NCBI RefSeq assembly: GCF_001657485.1
Contig: NZ_LXFU01000044.1
Coordinates: 1 to 64,000, forward strand
Direction of reading: 5' to 3'
Source: Rhizobium sp. WYCCWR10014
Lineage (GTDB): Bacteria > Pseudomonadota > Alphaproteobacteria > Rhizobiales > Rhizobiaceae
Length of the DNA: 64,000 nt
In this document: positions 44,747 through 54,129 of the stretch, piece after piece
Position numbering within the stretch: the first letter of the stretch is position 1
How the letters are laid out: each line of letters begins with the position of its first letter
Translations under genes and position numbers: made by a program
Notes under the pieces: model-generated
The model's database searches: none
What the model saw: only the letters and a program-made list of their open reading frames with translations
Told to the model about the DNA's origin: nothing

Positions 44747-46351
44747 ATGGCTGCTGTGCGTCAAAAGAATACGTTCTTCGTTGAGCCACTTAAGAGTAAC
44801 AAGCGGAGGTACGGCAAGTCGGATTTCGCCAGGTGGGGAGCCGTTTGCGAGTGCAGACGTAAGCCTACCCGGCACGATTTAGCATCCACGCCTTGCAGAT
44901 TCGGGGCGGCGCTTGTTCTTCTGTCGATCGGGACCTTTGGCACTGCTGAAGCACAAATTGCGGGTTCGGGTTACCCGGGCTTCGAAAGCTCGCTGCTTAA
45001 AAAGCCGAATGACTGGAACGGCGACCTTTTTTCTGCCAATTACGATTTTCCGGACCATGCCGCCGATATGACGGGGCAACCCTGGCTAACACTTAGTCCA
45101 AGCAAGCCGAGTGAGCGCGATCGGTATTTCCAAGCGGTTTTGAACTATGGCCTCACTGCCTTCCCGAAGGATATCCGCCACGGCTGTCCCGAGCCTTCCC
45201 TAAACTGGTATCATGTTCCGTGGCTGACCTTCTCGTTCGGAAACACGCAGGCTGATCTACAGCAGGGAGTTATTGGGTCTGGGCGAGAGCCGATTTGCGG
45301 AATGACTCAGGAGCGTCAAGCACCAGTCGGTTTCCTTCACAAACAGCAGACGCAGGTGGTCCAGACCTGGGCCGTTGGATCGTTCAATGAAACAGGAGGT
45401 GTGCTTCTTGGCAAAACCTGGAAGAACCCAAAATCTGCTGATCTGACCAATCTGGCTTTCGATAACGGCAGCTTCATCATAAAATTTCTATTTACAGAGG
45501 CGGGCACGGATCAGGTTCCTTATCTGCTGGGATCGCCGGAATGGCATGCGAACATATATCCGAGCGCGAGTGACACGAGTTCGCGGGTCACGAAAACCTT
45601 GCGGCTCATCCAGATCGATTTCGGCGTTCGCGATAAGAATTTCGACCATGCGACTGGATGGGTTTACGGCACATTTCTCTATTACAATGGAGACACAACC
45701 GTGCCGAGCGACTGGAAGTCCAAGCTCCTCCCGGTGGGAGTCATGTGGGGAAATGATCCAGGTAAAACTGATCCCGCAACATTCGTTCAGCAATATTCGA
45801 ACCCGAAAGTCATAGATCTGGTCAAGCAGGGCAAGATCTTCGATCTTTCTAAGCGGACGGTTTTCGGATGGCATGGCCGTGTGAACGGGGTCGTGGACAA
45901 TCCCGTATCATCCTGCCTGTCCTGTCATGGGACGGCACAGGTTCACCCTCAAACAAACATCAAGCAATTCATCACGCCGGCTTTGGTGAACGGGCAGGCT
46001 AGCGACGAGAACAAGATGCTCTGGTTTCGAAATATTCAGGCCGGCGAAACATTTACCTTCACGCCAGAAGAGCTGGAGATCGTCCGGCAAGGCGATCCCG
46101 GTCTCCTCCGGGCAACATGGACGCAGGACCTCATGCGCGACTTCGTTTCCACAGACTATTCGCTTCAGTTGCGCATGGCGATCGAAAACGAGCGGTTTTA
46201 CACCGGCATCGAGAAGGCGGTCGTCGATCTCACCAATGCATCCGCGCAAGGGAAGGAACCGATTATCGATGAGGCGACCCGAGGCCGGCTCGTTGACGCG
46301 TTCAAAGCTGAGTCGAAAGTCATTGTTCGCGCGGGCGAGTCCGAAGAGTAG
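44747..46351 (+). CDS. Exported CxxCH (cytochrome c-type) protein of unknown function
   Basis: 534 aa from the nifH-type ATG at 44747 (AAAAGGA site). Residues 1-6 (MAAVRQ) are inherited from nifH; residues 7-47 are basic and unlike anything known. A hydrophobic signal (FGAALVLLSIGTFGTAEAQ) follows at about 52-70. The mature part has repeated W-rich motifs (LNWYHVPWLTFSFG, GWVYGTFLYYNGD) and one haem-binding site C390-x-x-C393-H394 (SCLSCHGTAQ). I know no enzymatic assignment. The long N-region before the signal suggests that the nifH start was joined upstream of an older start. Expression should be NifA-dependent. Confidence 0.75.
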   Translation: MAAVRQKNTFFVEPLKSNKRRYGKSDFARWGAVCECRRKPTRHDLASTPCRFGAALVLLSIGTFGTAEAQIAGSGYPGFESSLLKKPNDWNGDLFSANYDFPDHAADMTGQPWLTLSPSKPSERDRYFQAVLNYGLTAFPKDIRHGCPEPSLNWYHVPWLTFSFGNTQADLQQGVIGSGREPICGMTQERQAPVGFLHKQQTQVVQTWAVGSFNETGGVLLGKTWKNPKSADLTNLAFDNGSFIIKFLFTEAGTDQVPYLLGSPEWHANIYPSASDTSSRVTKTLRLIQIDFGVRDKNFDHATGWVYGTFLYYNGDTTVPSDWKSKLLPVGVMWGNDPGKTDPATFVQQYSNPKVIDLVKQGKIFDLSKRTVFGWHGRVNGVVDNPVSSCLSCHGTAQVHPQTNIKQFITPALVNGQASDENKMLWFRNIQAGETFTFTPEELEIVRQGDPGLLRATWTQDLMRDFVSTDYSLQLRMAIENERFYTGIEKAVVDLTNASAQGKEPIIDEATRGRLVDAFKAESKVIVRAGESEE

Positions 46352-46596
46352 GGCTGGGGAAACGATATGGCACTTGCATCGTACACTCCGCCCTTGACCT
46401 CTCAAAGCACTATTGGGACGTGTTCTTATGGAGGATGGGTGCGGCCGGTAAACGGTGTGCGAGGGGTGGGCGCAGTCGGCCCCGCCTCCCATTCCTGCCA
46501 CTTGTTGAGGCTCCTGCAGCTGCGCAACTCCCGCCCGAATGCCTTTCTTAGGGACCCAGACCTTCGACTCATTTGCACTCTCAAAGGAACACCATC
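46352..46596. other. Intergenic, nothing recognised
   Basis: No gene or clear terminator seen. Confidence 0.4.
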
Positions 46597-48078
46597 ATGA
46601 CTGACTCCGATCGCTTTGTGGCACCTGCCCTGTACCATGCAAAGGAAAGCGATCCACCGAGGGCGAATGTCCAGAGCGGCGCACGCGACGGCGTGCTGAA
46701 GCTTCTGCCGGCCGATTCCGTCACCGAACACGTGTCGACAATCGGTGGCCGGAAGATTGCCTATACCGCGACCGCCGGCACGCTGGATCTCTTCGGCCCG
46801 GACGGCGCGCAGACCGGCGCGATCTTCTACACCGCCTATGTCGCAAGGGATGGCGGGCCGAACCGGCCTCTGACCTTTGCCTTCAACGGCGGGCCGGGTG
46901 CTGCTTCCGCCTTCCTGCATCTCGGGCTGGTCGGGCCGAAGGTACTCGATTTCGGGCCGGACGGACGCGACGGCGCCAATGCGAAACTCGTCGACAACCC
47001 GCAAAGCTGGCTCGATTTCACCGATCTCGTGCTGATCGATCCGATCGGCACCGGCTGGAGCCGGACGGCAAAGGCCGACGACGCCTCCAATTATTACAAC
47101 GTCAGTGCCGACGCCCAGAGCATCGCGAAGGCGATCGCGCTCTATGTCGCGCACAACAACCGTTCCAACTCGCCGAAATATCTTCTCGGCGAAAGTTATG
47201 GCGGCTTCCGCGCGGCCAAGGTCGCTTCAGCGCTGCAGCAAAGCCAGGGCATCATCGTCGCCCGCGTAGTGATGCTTTCCCCCTTTCTCGAGGGTCAACT
47301 GACGTTCAATGCCGATCAGTTCCCGCTCGGCGCAGCACTAGAGCTGCCGTCGCTAGCCGCCGCCGAACTCGACCGGCACAAGGCCTTTGACGAAGAGAAG
47401 CAGAAGGTAGCCGAGACCTTCGCGCTCGGAGACTATCTGACGACGCTCGCCGGGCCGCCGCCGACGGGCGCCGAGGCCGCCGCCTTCTATGGCAGGATCG
47501 CTCGCCTGACGGGCATTCCAGAGGATATCGTCACCCGCAACCGCGGCTTCCTCGGCAGTTCCTTCGTCAAACATTCAGATGGAGGCAGCGGCGAGGTGAT
47601 GAGTTCTTACGACGCCTCCTTTGCAGCACCCGATCCCTATCCGGAATCGGATAGGCCCGGCGACGATCCCTGGAACGGCTTCACATGCGCCTATGGCGGC
47701 GCCTTTACCGATTACGCCCGCAACGAGCTCGGCTTCAAGACCGAGATGACCTATTCCATGCTCGCCACCGATATCAACTGGCGCTGGGAATGGGGCGGCG
47801 GATCGCCCTTCCAGGCCAGCGCTACCGACGACGTCAGGCAACTGCTCGCCGCGAACCCGGCCTTCCGCCTGCTGATTGCGCATGGCTACAGCGATCTGGT
47901 GACGCCTTATAGTGTCAGCCGCTACGTCGTCGACCACCTGCCGCCCTCGCTTGCCGGCGGCCGCGTCGGGCTAAAACTTTATCGCGGCGGGCATATGTTC
48001 TATACGAAAGCCGATCAGCGGGCTGCCTTCACGGCGGATGCGAAGGCCTTCTACGCCACACGCCCGGCGGCATCTTAA
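46597..48078 (+). CDS. Serine carboxypeptidase-like protein (S10 family)
   Basis: 493 aa. An alpha/beta-hydrolase of peptidase family S10: LTFAFNGGPGAASAFLHLG forms the oxyanion region, LLGESYGGFRA holds the serine nucleophile, and the acid and histidine lie in LIAHGYSDLVTPY and YRGGHMFYT. No signal peptide is visible, so it is probably cytoplasmic. The start at 46597 has AAAGGA upstream; an ATG at 46573 is in frame but lacks a site. The gene is intact, with the GC-rich codon use of rhizobial core genes. Confidence 0.9.
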   Translation: MTDSDRFVAPALYHAKESDPPRANVQSGARDGVLKLLPADSVTEHVSTIGGRKIAYTATAGTLDLFGPDGAQTGAIFYTAYVARDGGPNRPLTFAFNGGPGAASAFLHLGLVGPKVLDFGPDGRDGANAKLVDNPQSWLDFTDLVLIDPIGTGWSRTAKADDASNYYNVSADAQSIAKAIALYVAHNNRSNSPKYLLGESYGGFRAAKVASALQQSQGIIVARVVMLSPFLEGQLTFNADQFPLGAALELPSLAAAELDRHKAFDEEKQKVAETFALGDYLTTLAGPPPTGAEAAAFYGRIARLTGIPEDIVTRNRGFLGSSFVKHSDGGSGEVMSSYDASFAAPDPYPESDRPGDDPWNGFTCAYGGAFTDYARNELGFKTEMTYSMLATDINWRWEWGGGSPFQASATDDVRQLLAANPAFRLLIAHGYSDLVTPYSVSRYVVDHLPPSLAGGRVGLKLYRGGHMFYTKADQRAAFTADAKAFYATRPAAS

Positions 48079-48102
48079 CGGAATGTGGAATTCGATGTGC
48101 GA

Positions 48103-48387
48103 TCAAGGTTCATGACAGATCATTTTTTTCCGCTTCACGTATGGCTTGACGTAAGACGCCGGCATCAGCCGAACCTCATGACCCGGCGCTAAGAGGACCC
48201 GGGCCCAGTGGTGCACGGTCGCACACGCCTCAATTCCGATTAGGCACGGCGGCAAAGCCTTGAAGAAAGCTGCGACATCGTCACGTCGCAGCTTTCGGCG
48301 GACCACTACCGCGCCCACCGCGTCTACGCCATGCCCCTGAAAGACGTGCTTAGCGATATCCAATCCGATTGTGCTAACCTGCTCCAT
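48103..48387 (-). pseudogene. IS110-family transposase, 5' fragment
   Basis: MEQVSTIGLDIAKHVFQGHGVDA with the RuvC-like first Asp, CLIGIEACATVHHWARVL and YVKPYVKRKK are the N-terminal DEDD domain of IS110 transposases. After the KK the frame leaves the family and stops. The rest, including the C-terminal serine region, is absent. Confidence 0.85.
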
Positions 48388-48647
48388 GGTCGGCTCTCCC
48401 TCATGTGACTTTCGACTGCCACACTTTGGCACATTGCGATGCCGGGAGCGGAGGCCGTCCACCACATCAGGTCAGACCTGCGGAGCGGTCTGCGCTCCGC
48501 CAAGCCGCCGAATAGCGTTTGCTACCAGCTATTGGACGAACCTGGGGGTCTAGCGCCCGACACCGAACGCACTCCCAATTCTGACCTTGGCTTGAGGACG
48601 GCCGCTACTGCACTCACCTTTCCAACCCTTTTCGCCGTATTGCGCGA
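48388..48647. other. Intergenic, nothing recognised
   Basis: It probably includes the IS110 upstream end; no gene seen. Confidence 0.35.
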
Positions 48648-49182
48648 TTATTCGTGCTTGCCTGGCAGGACTGAGCTCAACACCTGCCGCACCGTGCCGC
48701 GGATGACACCTTCCTGATTTGGATCACCCTTCATCAGCGTGGTTGTGAGTTTCTTCACCTGCGCAAACGTCAGATGCGGCGGCATCGACGGCACTTCCGG
48801 GTCGGTTTGACCTCAAGGAGAACAGGGCGATCCGACGCAAGCGCCTCGTCCCAGGCGGGCCCCAGATCTTTGGGGCGATCGACAAACAGACCCTTGAGAC
48901 CGATGAGCTCGGCAAACCGGTGGTAAGGCAGGTGGGAATGCTTTGCGAGGCCTCGAACTTCGGATCGCCCTCCATCACCCGCTGCTCCCAGGTCACCTGG
49001 TTGAGGTCTTCATTGTTGAAGACGCAGATGATGAAGCGGTGGTCGGCCCAGTCTCGCCAGTATTTGGCAACCGAGATCAGTTCGGCCATGTTGTTCATCT
49101 GCATGGCACCATCGCCGACCATGCCGATCACCGGGCGGTCCGGGTGGGCATATTTCGCAGCGATTGCGGGGGAACCCTCCAA
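48648..49182 (-). pseudogene. Thiamine-diphosphate enzyme (pyruvate-oxidase type) 3' remnant
   Basis: GSPAIAAKYAHPDRPVIGMVGDGAMQMNNMAEL is the thiamine-diphosphate binding motif (GDG to NN), followed by RFIICVFNNEDLNQVTWEQRVMEGDPKFEASQ. A frame change near 48925 moves the rest, which ends as EGVIRGTVRQVLSSVLPGKHE and a TAA at 48648-48650. The first 400 or so codons are missing. Confidence 0.82.
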
Positions 49183-49200
49183 GGAGTGCGCGTGGCGTCC

Positions 49201-50118
49201 TCACGGGAGAACGCGAATGACCGTCTTTCCAGCGCGCCGCTCGGTCGAATTGAAGGTGGCGACCGCATCGTCCAGGCTTGAAACCTTGCCGACGTTCGTC
49301 CGCAGTCTTCCGTCCCGGACCCGCTGAACGATCTCGGATAGCTGGGCACGATCGGCCTCGACGACGAAGTCAGCCGTCAGGCCCTCCAAAGGCCGAATAT
49401 CCGTCGGTCCGACGGCTGTCACAAGCGTTCCACCGGCCCGGATCAGCGCTGCGGATCGTTTCTGTATGTCGCCGCCGATAACGTCGAATACCAGATCGAC
49501 GCCGACGACGTCCTCCAAGATGTCGTTTCCGAGATCGACGAATTCATTTGCACCAAAGTCGAGCGCCTTCTGGCGGTCAGCGGCGCGTCCGGTACCGATG
49601 ACATAGGCGCCTGCTTCCCGGGCAAGCTGCGTCACGATCGCGCCGACGGCGCCAGCCGCGCCGTGTGCGAGCACGCTCTGCCCCGCTTGAAGGCGGCCAT
49701 TCTGAAACAGTCCCTGCCATGCAGTCAGGCCAGATATCGGCAGGCTTGCGCCCACCGTGAACTCGACGCTGCCGGGCAGCGGCGCGAGATTGCGGGCCTC
49801 CACAGCGACGTACTCAGCGAGTGTGCCGTCGCGATACCAGTCAGTCAGGCCGAACACCCGCTGACCGATCGACAACCCCGTGGTGCCATAGCCCAGCGCG
49901 GTGATCACACCGGCCAGCTCATGGCCGAGGATCGATGGCGTCCGGTCACGAAAGGTTCGATCGGTCCAGGTCGAAGGCCAATCCAGTTCGGTGTTGACGA
50001 AGCCCGCTGCATGGACCTCAACGAGGACTTCGTTGATCGCTGCCTGTGGCCTGGGTCGTTCCACCAGCTTCATTCCGGCTGTTCCCGCAGCCTGGTCGGT
50101 CACTACGATCGCTTTCAT
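49201..50118 (-). CDS. Zinc-independent NADP quinone-type oxidoreductase
   Basis: 305 aa of the MDR superfamily. GroES-like half: ILGHELAGVITALGYGTTGLSIGQRVFGLTDW. Rossmann half: SVLAHGAAGAVGAIVTQLAREAGAYVIGT, a NADP-type AxxGxxG form. The catalytic and structural zinc cysteines are missing, as in quinone reductases. The start at 50118 (MKAIVVTD) is standard, with a GGAGA site. It is followed on the left by the thiamine-enzyme remnant and leads a minus-strand group of redox genes. Confidence 0.85.
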   Translation of the reverse strand: MKAIVVTDQAAGTAGMKLVERPRPQAAINEVLVEVHAAGFVNTELDWPSTWTDRTFRDRTPSILGHELAGVITALGYGTTGLSIGQRVFGLTDWYRDGTLAEYVAVEARNLAPLPGSVEFTVGASLPISGLTAWQGLFQNGRLQAGQSVLAHGAAGAVGAIVTQLAREAGAYVIGTGRAADRQKALDFGANEFVDLGNDILEDVVGVDLVFDVIGGDIQKRSAALIRAGGTLVTAVGPTDIRPLEGLTADFVVEADRAQLSEIVQRVRDGRLRTNVGKVSSLDDAVATFNSTERRAGKTVIRVLP

Positions 50119-50210
50119 GGGAATTGTCTCCTCAGATATTTGTTGGTTGGAAATTGCAGGCGTGGAGGGTTTTTCGATCTCTCGCGCGACATGTGATCGG
50201 CTTGACGCCT

Positions 50211-50678
50211 TCAACTGCGCGGCGGTGGCGGGCGCTTCATCGCCAAAAGTTCCGTCACATCATGCAGATCGTCTGCCGACGAGATGGCAAGCGTCAGCCA
50301 TTTTCCGTCGATGTATGTTTTGGCTTCATCGCAAAGCTTGACCAGTTGCGGGCGCCAGACATAACGCCGCTCCTCGAACTTCTCTCGCTCGGCTCCGCCC
50401 ATCACCACGACAGCCGAAAACCGCCGGTATTCCGGCACCAGGGTGGTGAACGCCTTCGTTTTCTTATAGCGCAAAGACCAACCGCGGTTCTTGCCGCCGT
50501 AGAGCCAGTCCAGTGCGAAAACTCCCGGATAGAATTCGTCAATCCAGGTCCGCAGTTCGGTCCAATGGCCGAACGTGTCTGCTCCGATCCATTCGCGGAC
50601 GGCGCTGTCATCAGGCGGTGCTGATTTGCCGGTGATCCTGTCGCCGATTTGGGGAAACGTATTGGTAGGTAAAATCAT
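50211..50678 (-). CDS. DUF3788-like protein
   Basis: 155 aa. WTELRTWIDEFYPGVFALDWLYGGKNRGWSLRYKKTKAFTTL and later CDEAKTYIDGKWL fit DUF3788, a family related to the effector-binding fold of AraC-type regulators. Function unknown. A GAGGT site lies before the ATG. Its neighbours are redox enzymes on the same strand. Confidence 0.75.
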   Translation of the reverse strand: MILPTNTFPQIGDRITGKSAPPDDSAVREWIGADTFGHWTELRTWIDEFYPGVFALDWLYGGKNRGWSLRYKKTKAFTTLVPEYRRFSAVVVMGGAEREKFEERRYVWRPQLVKLCDEAKTYIDGKWLTLAISSADDLHDVTELLAMKRPPPPRS

Positions 50679-50717
50679 AACGAGACCTCATGTTCACGGT
50701 CCGGCGGCGGCCGGAGG

Positions 50718-51461
50718 TTAAGGTGCGGGCGTGCCAAGAACCTGCGGCGCGCGGTCAGAATGCTGTTGGCGACGCTCTCCTGAGCTAAGGGGATCGCGAA
50801 ACGGTCTGCCAGCGCTCGTAAGCACCGCAGGACGATCGTGGAATTCTCGAAAATGCTCAGCGGCGGTCAGGTCGAGAGCGGCGAGGGCTTTGTCCCTCGC
50901 TAATGGCGCCTGGCTCCGATCCAGGAAGGCGGTCCCTTGAAGCGGAAGAAATTGTTGCGTTTTCAGTCCAATGGAGCTGAGTGCCAGCGACATATAGGGT
51001 GTGAGAAAATCCGGCTGGTTGGCGCGCTCACCGGTGAAGAAGCCGCCGGAAGCCACGCCGATATAGACCGGTCGGTCCCGGAGCATTCCCACCTTCCCTG
51101 ATGGCGTCGACTTAATTGTGCGGCCGACACGCAGGATCTGATCGATCCACGCCTTGAGGACCGAGGGTATCGTCAAATTGTGCATCGGCGTTCCGATGAC
51201 AATCACGTCGGCCGCTTCGACTTCCCGAATAAGCGCTTCGGAAAGATCGAGAGAACCCATCGGCGGGGCGGCCAACGTCGCCGGCGACGCCAACGCGACG
51301 GCGTAGAGGGCTTCGGTTTGCGGCAGGGGTTCAGCCCCCAGGTCACGTCGAATGATGCTCGCGCCGGGCGCAACCTCAAGAAGCTTTTCGATGATCGCCG
51401 CCGAAAGCTGACGGCTGTGCGATCCCTGCCTCGGGCTGCTATCGATATGGAGAATATTCAT
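50718..51461 (-). CDS. azoR: FMN-dependent NADH-azoreductase
   Basis: 247 aa. A flavodoxin-like fold: MNILHIDSSPRQGSHSRQLS binds FMN phosphate, IGTPMHNLTIPSVLKAWID and SGGFFTGE are typical of AzoR. It reduces azo dyes and quinones with NADH and protects against electrophilic stress. The C-terminal 40 residues (rich in Arg, Ser and Pro) exceed the usual length and look like an extension by loss of the original stop. Confidence 0.88.
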   Translation of the reverse strand: MNILHIDSSPRQGSHSRQLSAAIIEKLLEVAPGASIIRRDLGAEPLPQTEALYAVALASPATLAAPPMGSLDLSEALIREVEAADVIVIGTPMHNLTIPSVLKAWIDQILRVGRTIKSTPSGKVGMLRDRPVYIGVASGGFFTGERANQPDFLTPYMSLALSSIGLKTQQFLPLQGTAFLDRSQAPLARDKALAALDLTAAEHFREFHDRPAVLTSAGRPFRDPLSSGERRQQHSDRAPQVLGTPAP

Positions 51462-51503
51462 GTCAATGATCCCAAAGCTTCAAAAGGTTGCGCAGTCGAA
51501 GGC

Positions 51504-52049
51504 TCAGATCGAGCCAGCCGGAGTGACGAAAGGGAAGTCCTTTTCGGGATCGAAGACGTTGTTGAAGAAGTTCGTCAGCGAATACATCGCCACCAGTGCG
51601 ATGATCTCGATGATGTTGGCGTCGGTGTAGCCGACATCCTGGACCTCTTTCAGGTCAGCGTCGCTGACTTGCCCGCGGGTCTCGACGACCTTGCGTGCAA
51701 ACTGGACGGCGGCGTCCCGCTTCGGGTCGGTAGCATGACCCTTGCGCGCGAGAATGATGTCATCGGCCAGCAGTTTAGCCATATGTTCAGCGGTGAAGCT
51801 GTGAACAGTCAAGCAGTAATTACACCCGTTCACCTCCGAGACGGCAAGGCCGATGCTGTCGCGTGTCTTTACGTCGAGCGCCTTGCTCAGGGAGCCGAGC
51901 AGGGTGGCCCAGGCGTTGAACGCAATGGGGCTCTGCGCGAAAGCCGCCATCATGTTGGGCGTGAACCCGATGTTCCTGGTGAACGTGTCGAGCGTCTGTT
52001 TCGATTCAGCCGGCACCTGTTCCGGCGTCAGAACAACGGTTCTGGACAT
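51504..52049 (-). CDS. AhpD/carboxymuconolactone-decarboxylase family protein
   Basis: 181 aa. The CMD core is visible: LTVHS after NGC-N-Y-C (redox CxxC), preceded by DSIGLAVSEVNG. Such proteins act as thiol peroxidase partners. A GGGAGA site precedes the ATG at 52049. It lies between azoR and the nitroreductase gene, with gaps of 42 and 32 bp, so co-transcription is likely. Confidence 0.85.
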   Translation of the reverse strand: MSRTVVLTPEQVPAESKQTLDTFTRNIGFTPNMMAAFAQSPIAFNAWATLLGSLSKALDVKTRDSIGLAVSEVNGCNYCLTVHSFTAEHMAKLLADDIILARKGHATDPKRDAAVQFARKVVETRGQVSDADLKEVQDVGYTDANIIEIIALVAMYSLTNFFNNVFDPEKDFPFVTPAGSI

Positions 52050-52081
52050 TGTAATCTCCCATTTCTTGATTGGATTGGTAA

Positions 52082-52735
52082 TCAGGCGAAGGACAGGACC
52101 TCGGCCACCGGCATGCGCGGCTTCTGCGGCCAGTTGCCGGCCCGCTCCGGCCCGACGGTCAGCAGCATCACCGGGATTTCGTCTTCGGCCAGGCCGAATT
52201 CGCGATGCACGGCCTCTGCGTCGAAGCCTATCATCGGTGTCGAACCCAGGCCGAAGGAGCGGGCGGCATAGATGATTGCGGCGGTGCCAAAGGTAGCGGA
52301 GCGCACCGCCTCGTCGCGCTGACGCTGCGGCTGGTCGTCATACAGGCCGCGGGCGGGGATTTCCCATTCCGGCACCAGATGGGCCGGCATGATGCCGGCT
52401 TCCACGACCGGTGCCAGGCGCGCGGGGACCGTGCTGGCATCGGCCAACTGGCCGACGATGATGAAAGTAACGGCGGCGTCGAGGATCGCGGGCTGCTTCC
52501 AGGCGATCGGATGGAGCAGTGCCTTGGCGTCAGGCGTACGGACGGCGATAAACCGCCAGTTCTGCAGGTGGAACGATGTCGGTGCGGAGGTGCCGATCCG
52601 CACCAGGTCGCGGATCTCATCGTCGCTCAGTGTGGCGGCGCGGTCATAGTACTTGGCAGCACTACGGCTCAGGATGGTTTCGATGACGGCGTTCGTCGGC
52701 GTCAGTTCGTTGGCTGCGTTGCTGATGTAGTTCAT
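52082..52735 (-). CDS. Nitroreductase-family protein
   Basis: 217 aa. FMN-binding segments: SRSAAKYYDRAATLSDDEIRDLVRIGTSAPTSFHLQNWRFIAV at the N-terminus and IYAARSFGLGSTPMIGFD in the middle, both diagnostic. It reduces nitro compounds or quinones with NAD(P)H. The GGAG six bases before the ATG supports the start. It is the first gene of the redox group and lies 115 bp from the AraC gene stop. Confidence 0.9.
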   Translation of the reverse strand: MNYISNAANELTPTNAVIETILSRSAAKYYDRAATLSDDEIRDLVRIGTSAPTSFHLQNWRFIAVRTPDAKALLHPIAWKQPAILDAAVTFIIVGQLADASTVPARLAPVVEAGIMPAHLVPEWEIPARGLYDDQPQRQRDEAVRSATFGTAAIIYAARSFGLGSTPMIGFDAEAVHREFGLAEDEIPVMLLTVGPERAGNWPQKPRMPVAEVLSFA

Positions 52736-52849
52736 TGGGTGGCTCCTTCATCAAGTGATTACGGAGCCCAATTTACGGCCGTCAGTGAGAATATCGAGAC
52801 TGGATTACCTCAATATAATGTGCGAAAGGATCAATCCTATGGAGCACTC

Positions 52850-53818
52850 CTAGTCAGCGCCCGCACGGCCAGTATGCGCTTGCCTGCGCCATTCCCCGGG
52901 CGTCATCCCCATTCTCTCGGTAAACACACGGCGGAATGCGGAAACGGATTGATAACCGACCGTTTCGGCCACAGCCTCGGTGCTGATCGTCGGCTTCTTC
53001 AACTCGTTGGCTGCCAGGCTCATACGGAGATCGGTCAACAAATCGAGGGCGGAGCAACCCAGCCTGTCTTGAAAGTGCCGCATGAACGTAGCGCGAGACA
53101 TGCCACACAGGTCCGCCAGATCAGGCAGTTTCCATGGCTGGGCGGGATCGGCGAGCATGGCGGCAATTGCCGGAGCCAATCGCGGGTGGCCGGCCAGGGC
53201 CAACAAGCCTTCGGGGGCTTTGTCGGATTCGCTCGCCGCTCGCAGCACCAGCGTGAAGAGGGCCGAAGAAAGCGCGTTGAGAACGGCGCGTCCTCCCGCG
53301 CGATCGCCGGCGGACTCCATTCGCATCAGCCCCACCAAACTGGCCAGTTGATCGGTAGCAGATCCGATACCGTCTTTTCCGACGTCGTTTCCCGTTCGCG
53401 CCACAAGGTTCGTAGGCAGGTAATTGCGGATCAGCCGATCGTGGGGCGGTGAAATGAAAAATCGCCCACACAACAAATCGAGTTGCTCGCCCTGACTGTC
53501 GTTCTCGCTCAACATCCATCCGGCAGAGCCCTTGCGCTGCTGGGTGGGGATTGGCGTTTTTCCGCTACCGTCGTGAAGCACGTGCGCCGCACCGTGAGGA
53601 AGCAACACGATATCCCCGCTCACCAGCTCCCTCGCCGTTCGCGTCTCCGGATCCTCGAAGATGGCCCGGCCCTTGACGATGACGTGGTAGGGAATTTCGT
53701 TCGCCGCCGCCCGGCTCCACGTCAGACGCCACGGCGCGCCATAGGCACAGCGCACCTCGAGCTGACCGGTTACCGTGACGATTTGCAGGAGATGGCTTAA
53801 CCAATCGACTTCAGACAT
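52850..53818 (-). CDS. AraC-family regulator with cupin-type sensor
   Basis: 322 aa. The N-terminal domain is cupin-like (YHVIVKGRAIF, LVSGDIVLLPHGAAHVL). The C-terminal two-helix-turn-helix AraC domain has LADLCGMSRATFMRHFQDRLGCSALDLLTDLRM and AVAETVGYQSVSAFRRVFTERMGMTPGEWRR. It lies upstream of the nitroreductase group on the same strand and is the likely regulator of it. Confidence 0.9.
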   Translation of the reverse strand: MSEVDWLSHLLQIVTVTGQLEVRCAYGAPWRLTWSRAAANEIPYHVIVKGRAIFEDPETRTARELVSGDIVLLPHGAAHVLHDGSGKTPIPTQQRKGSAGWMLSENDSQGEQLDLLCGRFFISPPHDRLIRNYLPTNLVARTGNDVGKDGIGSATDQLASLVGLMRMESAGDRAGGRAVLNALSSALFTLVLRAASESDKAPEGLLALAGHPRLAPAIAAMLADPAQPWKLPDLADLCGMSRATFMRHFQDRLGCSALDLLTDLRMSLAANELKKPTISTEAVAETVGYQSVSAFRRVFTERMGMTPGEWRRQAHTGRAGAD

Positions 53819-54129
53819 TGGACCTCAAGAACCGGAAACGAAACATCTTACCGCAATTGTGCGCTCGTTCCACTTACCGGCATGCCTTGGTCAGCCGATC
53901 ACAGCTTTCAGGCAAGGCGAGAGTGATGTCACGGCTCAACGAGGATCAGAGCCTTCGTTCGGCACTGTTTCAGCCGCTGCGAAAACCAGCGATGCACGCC
54001 TTGAAAGGAAACGAACCTTCAACCCGTGTGCCTGTCGATTTTGCCGTAGCGCATAACGACGCAGTTCTTTAATCATCAGATTTCAGGAGGTCAGCGCATC
54101 TCTGCTTTCCTTCTAAGCGTCACCCGCAG
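53819..54129. other. Intergenic, nothing recognised
   Basis: No gene or distinct repeat seen between the AraC and LysR genes. Confidence 0.4.

Larger units (their letters stand above)
44270..44770. repeat. Divergent nif-type promoter cassette, copy B
   Basis: This aligns along its length with the reverse complement of 260-790 and, in part, with 7320-7605. It separates the GH12 gene (left) from the CxxCH protein gene (right). All four control elements, two promoters and two activator sites, are intact here. Confidence 0.85.

Noticed and set aside
51180..52271. A 363-codon plus-strand frame
   Set aside because: It is antisense to azoR and the AhpD-like gene and has no family features.
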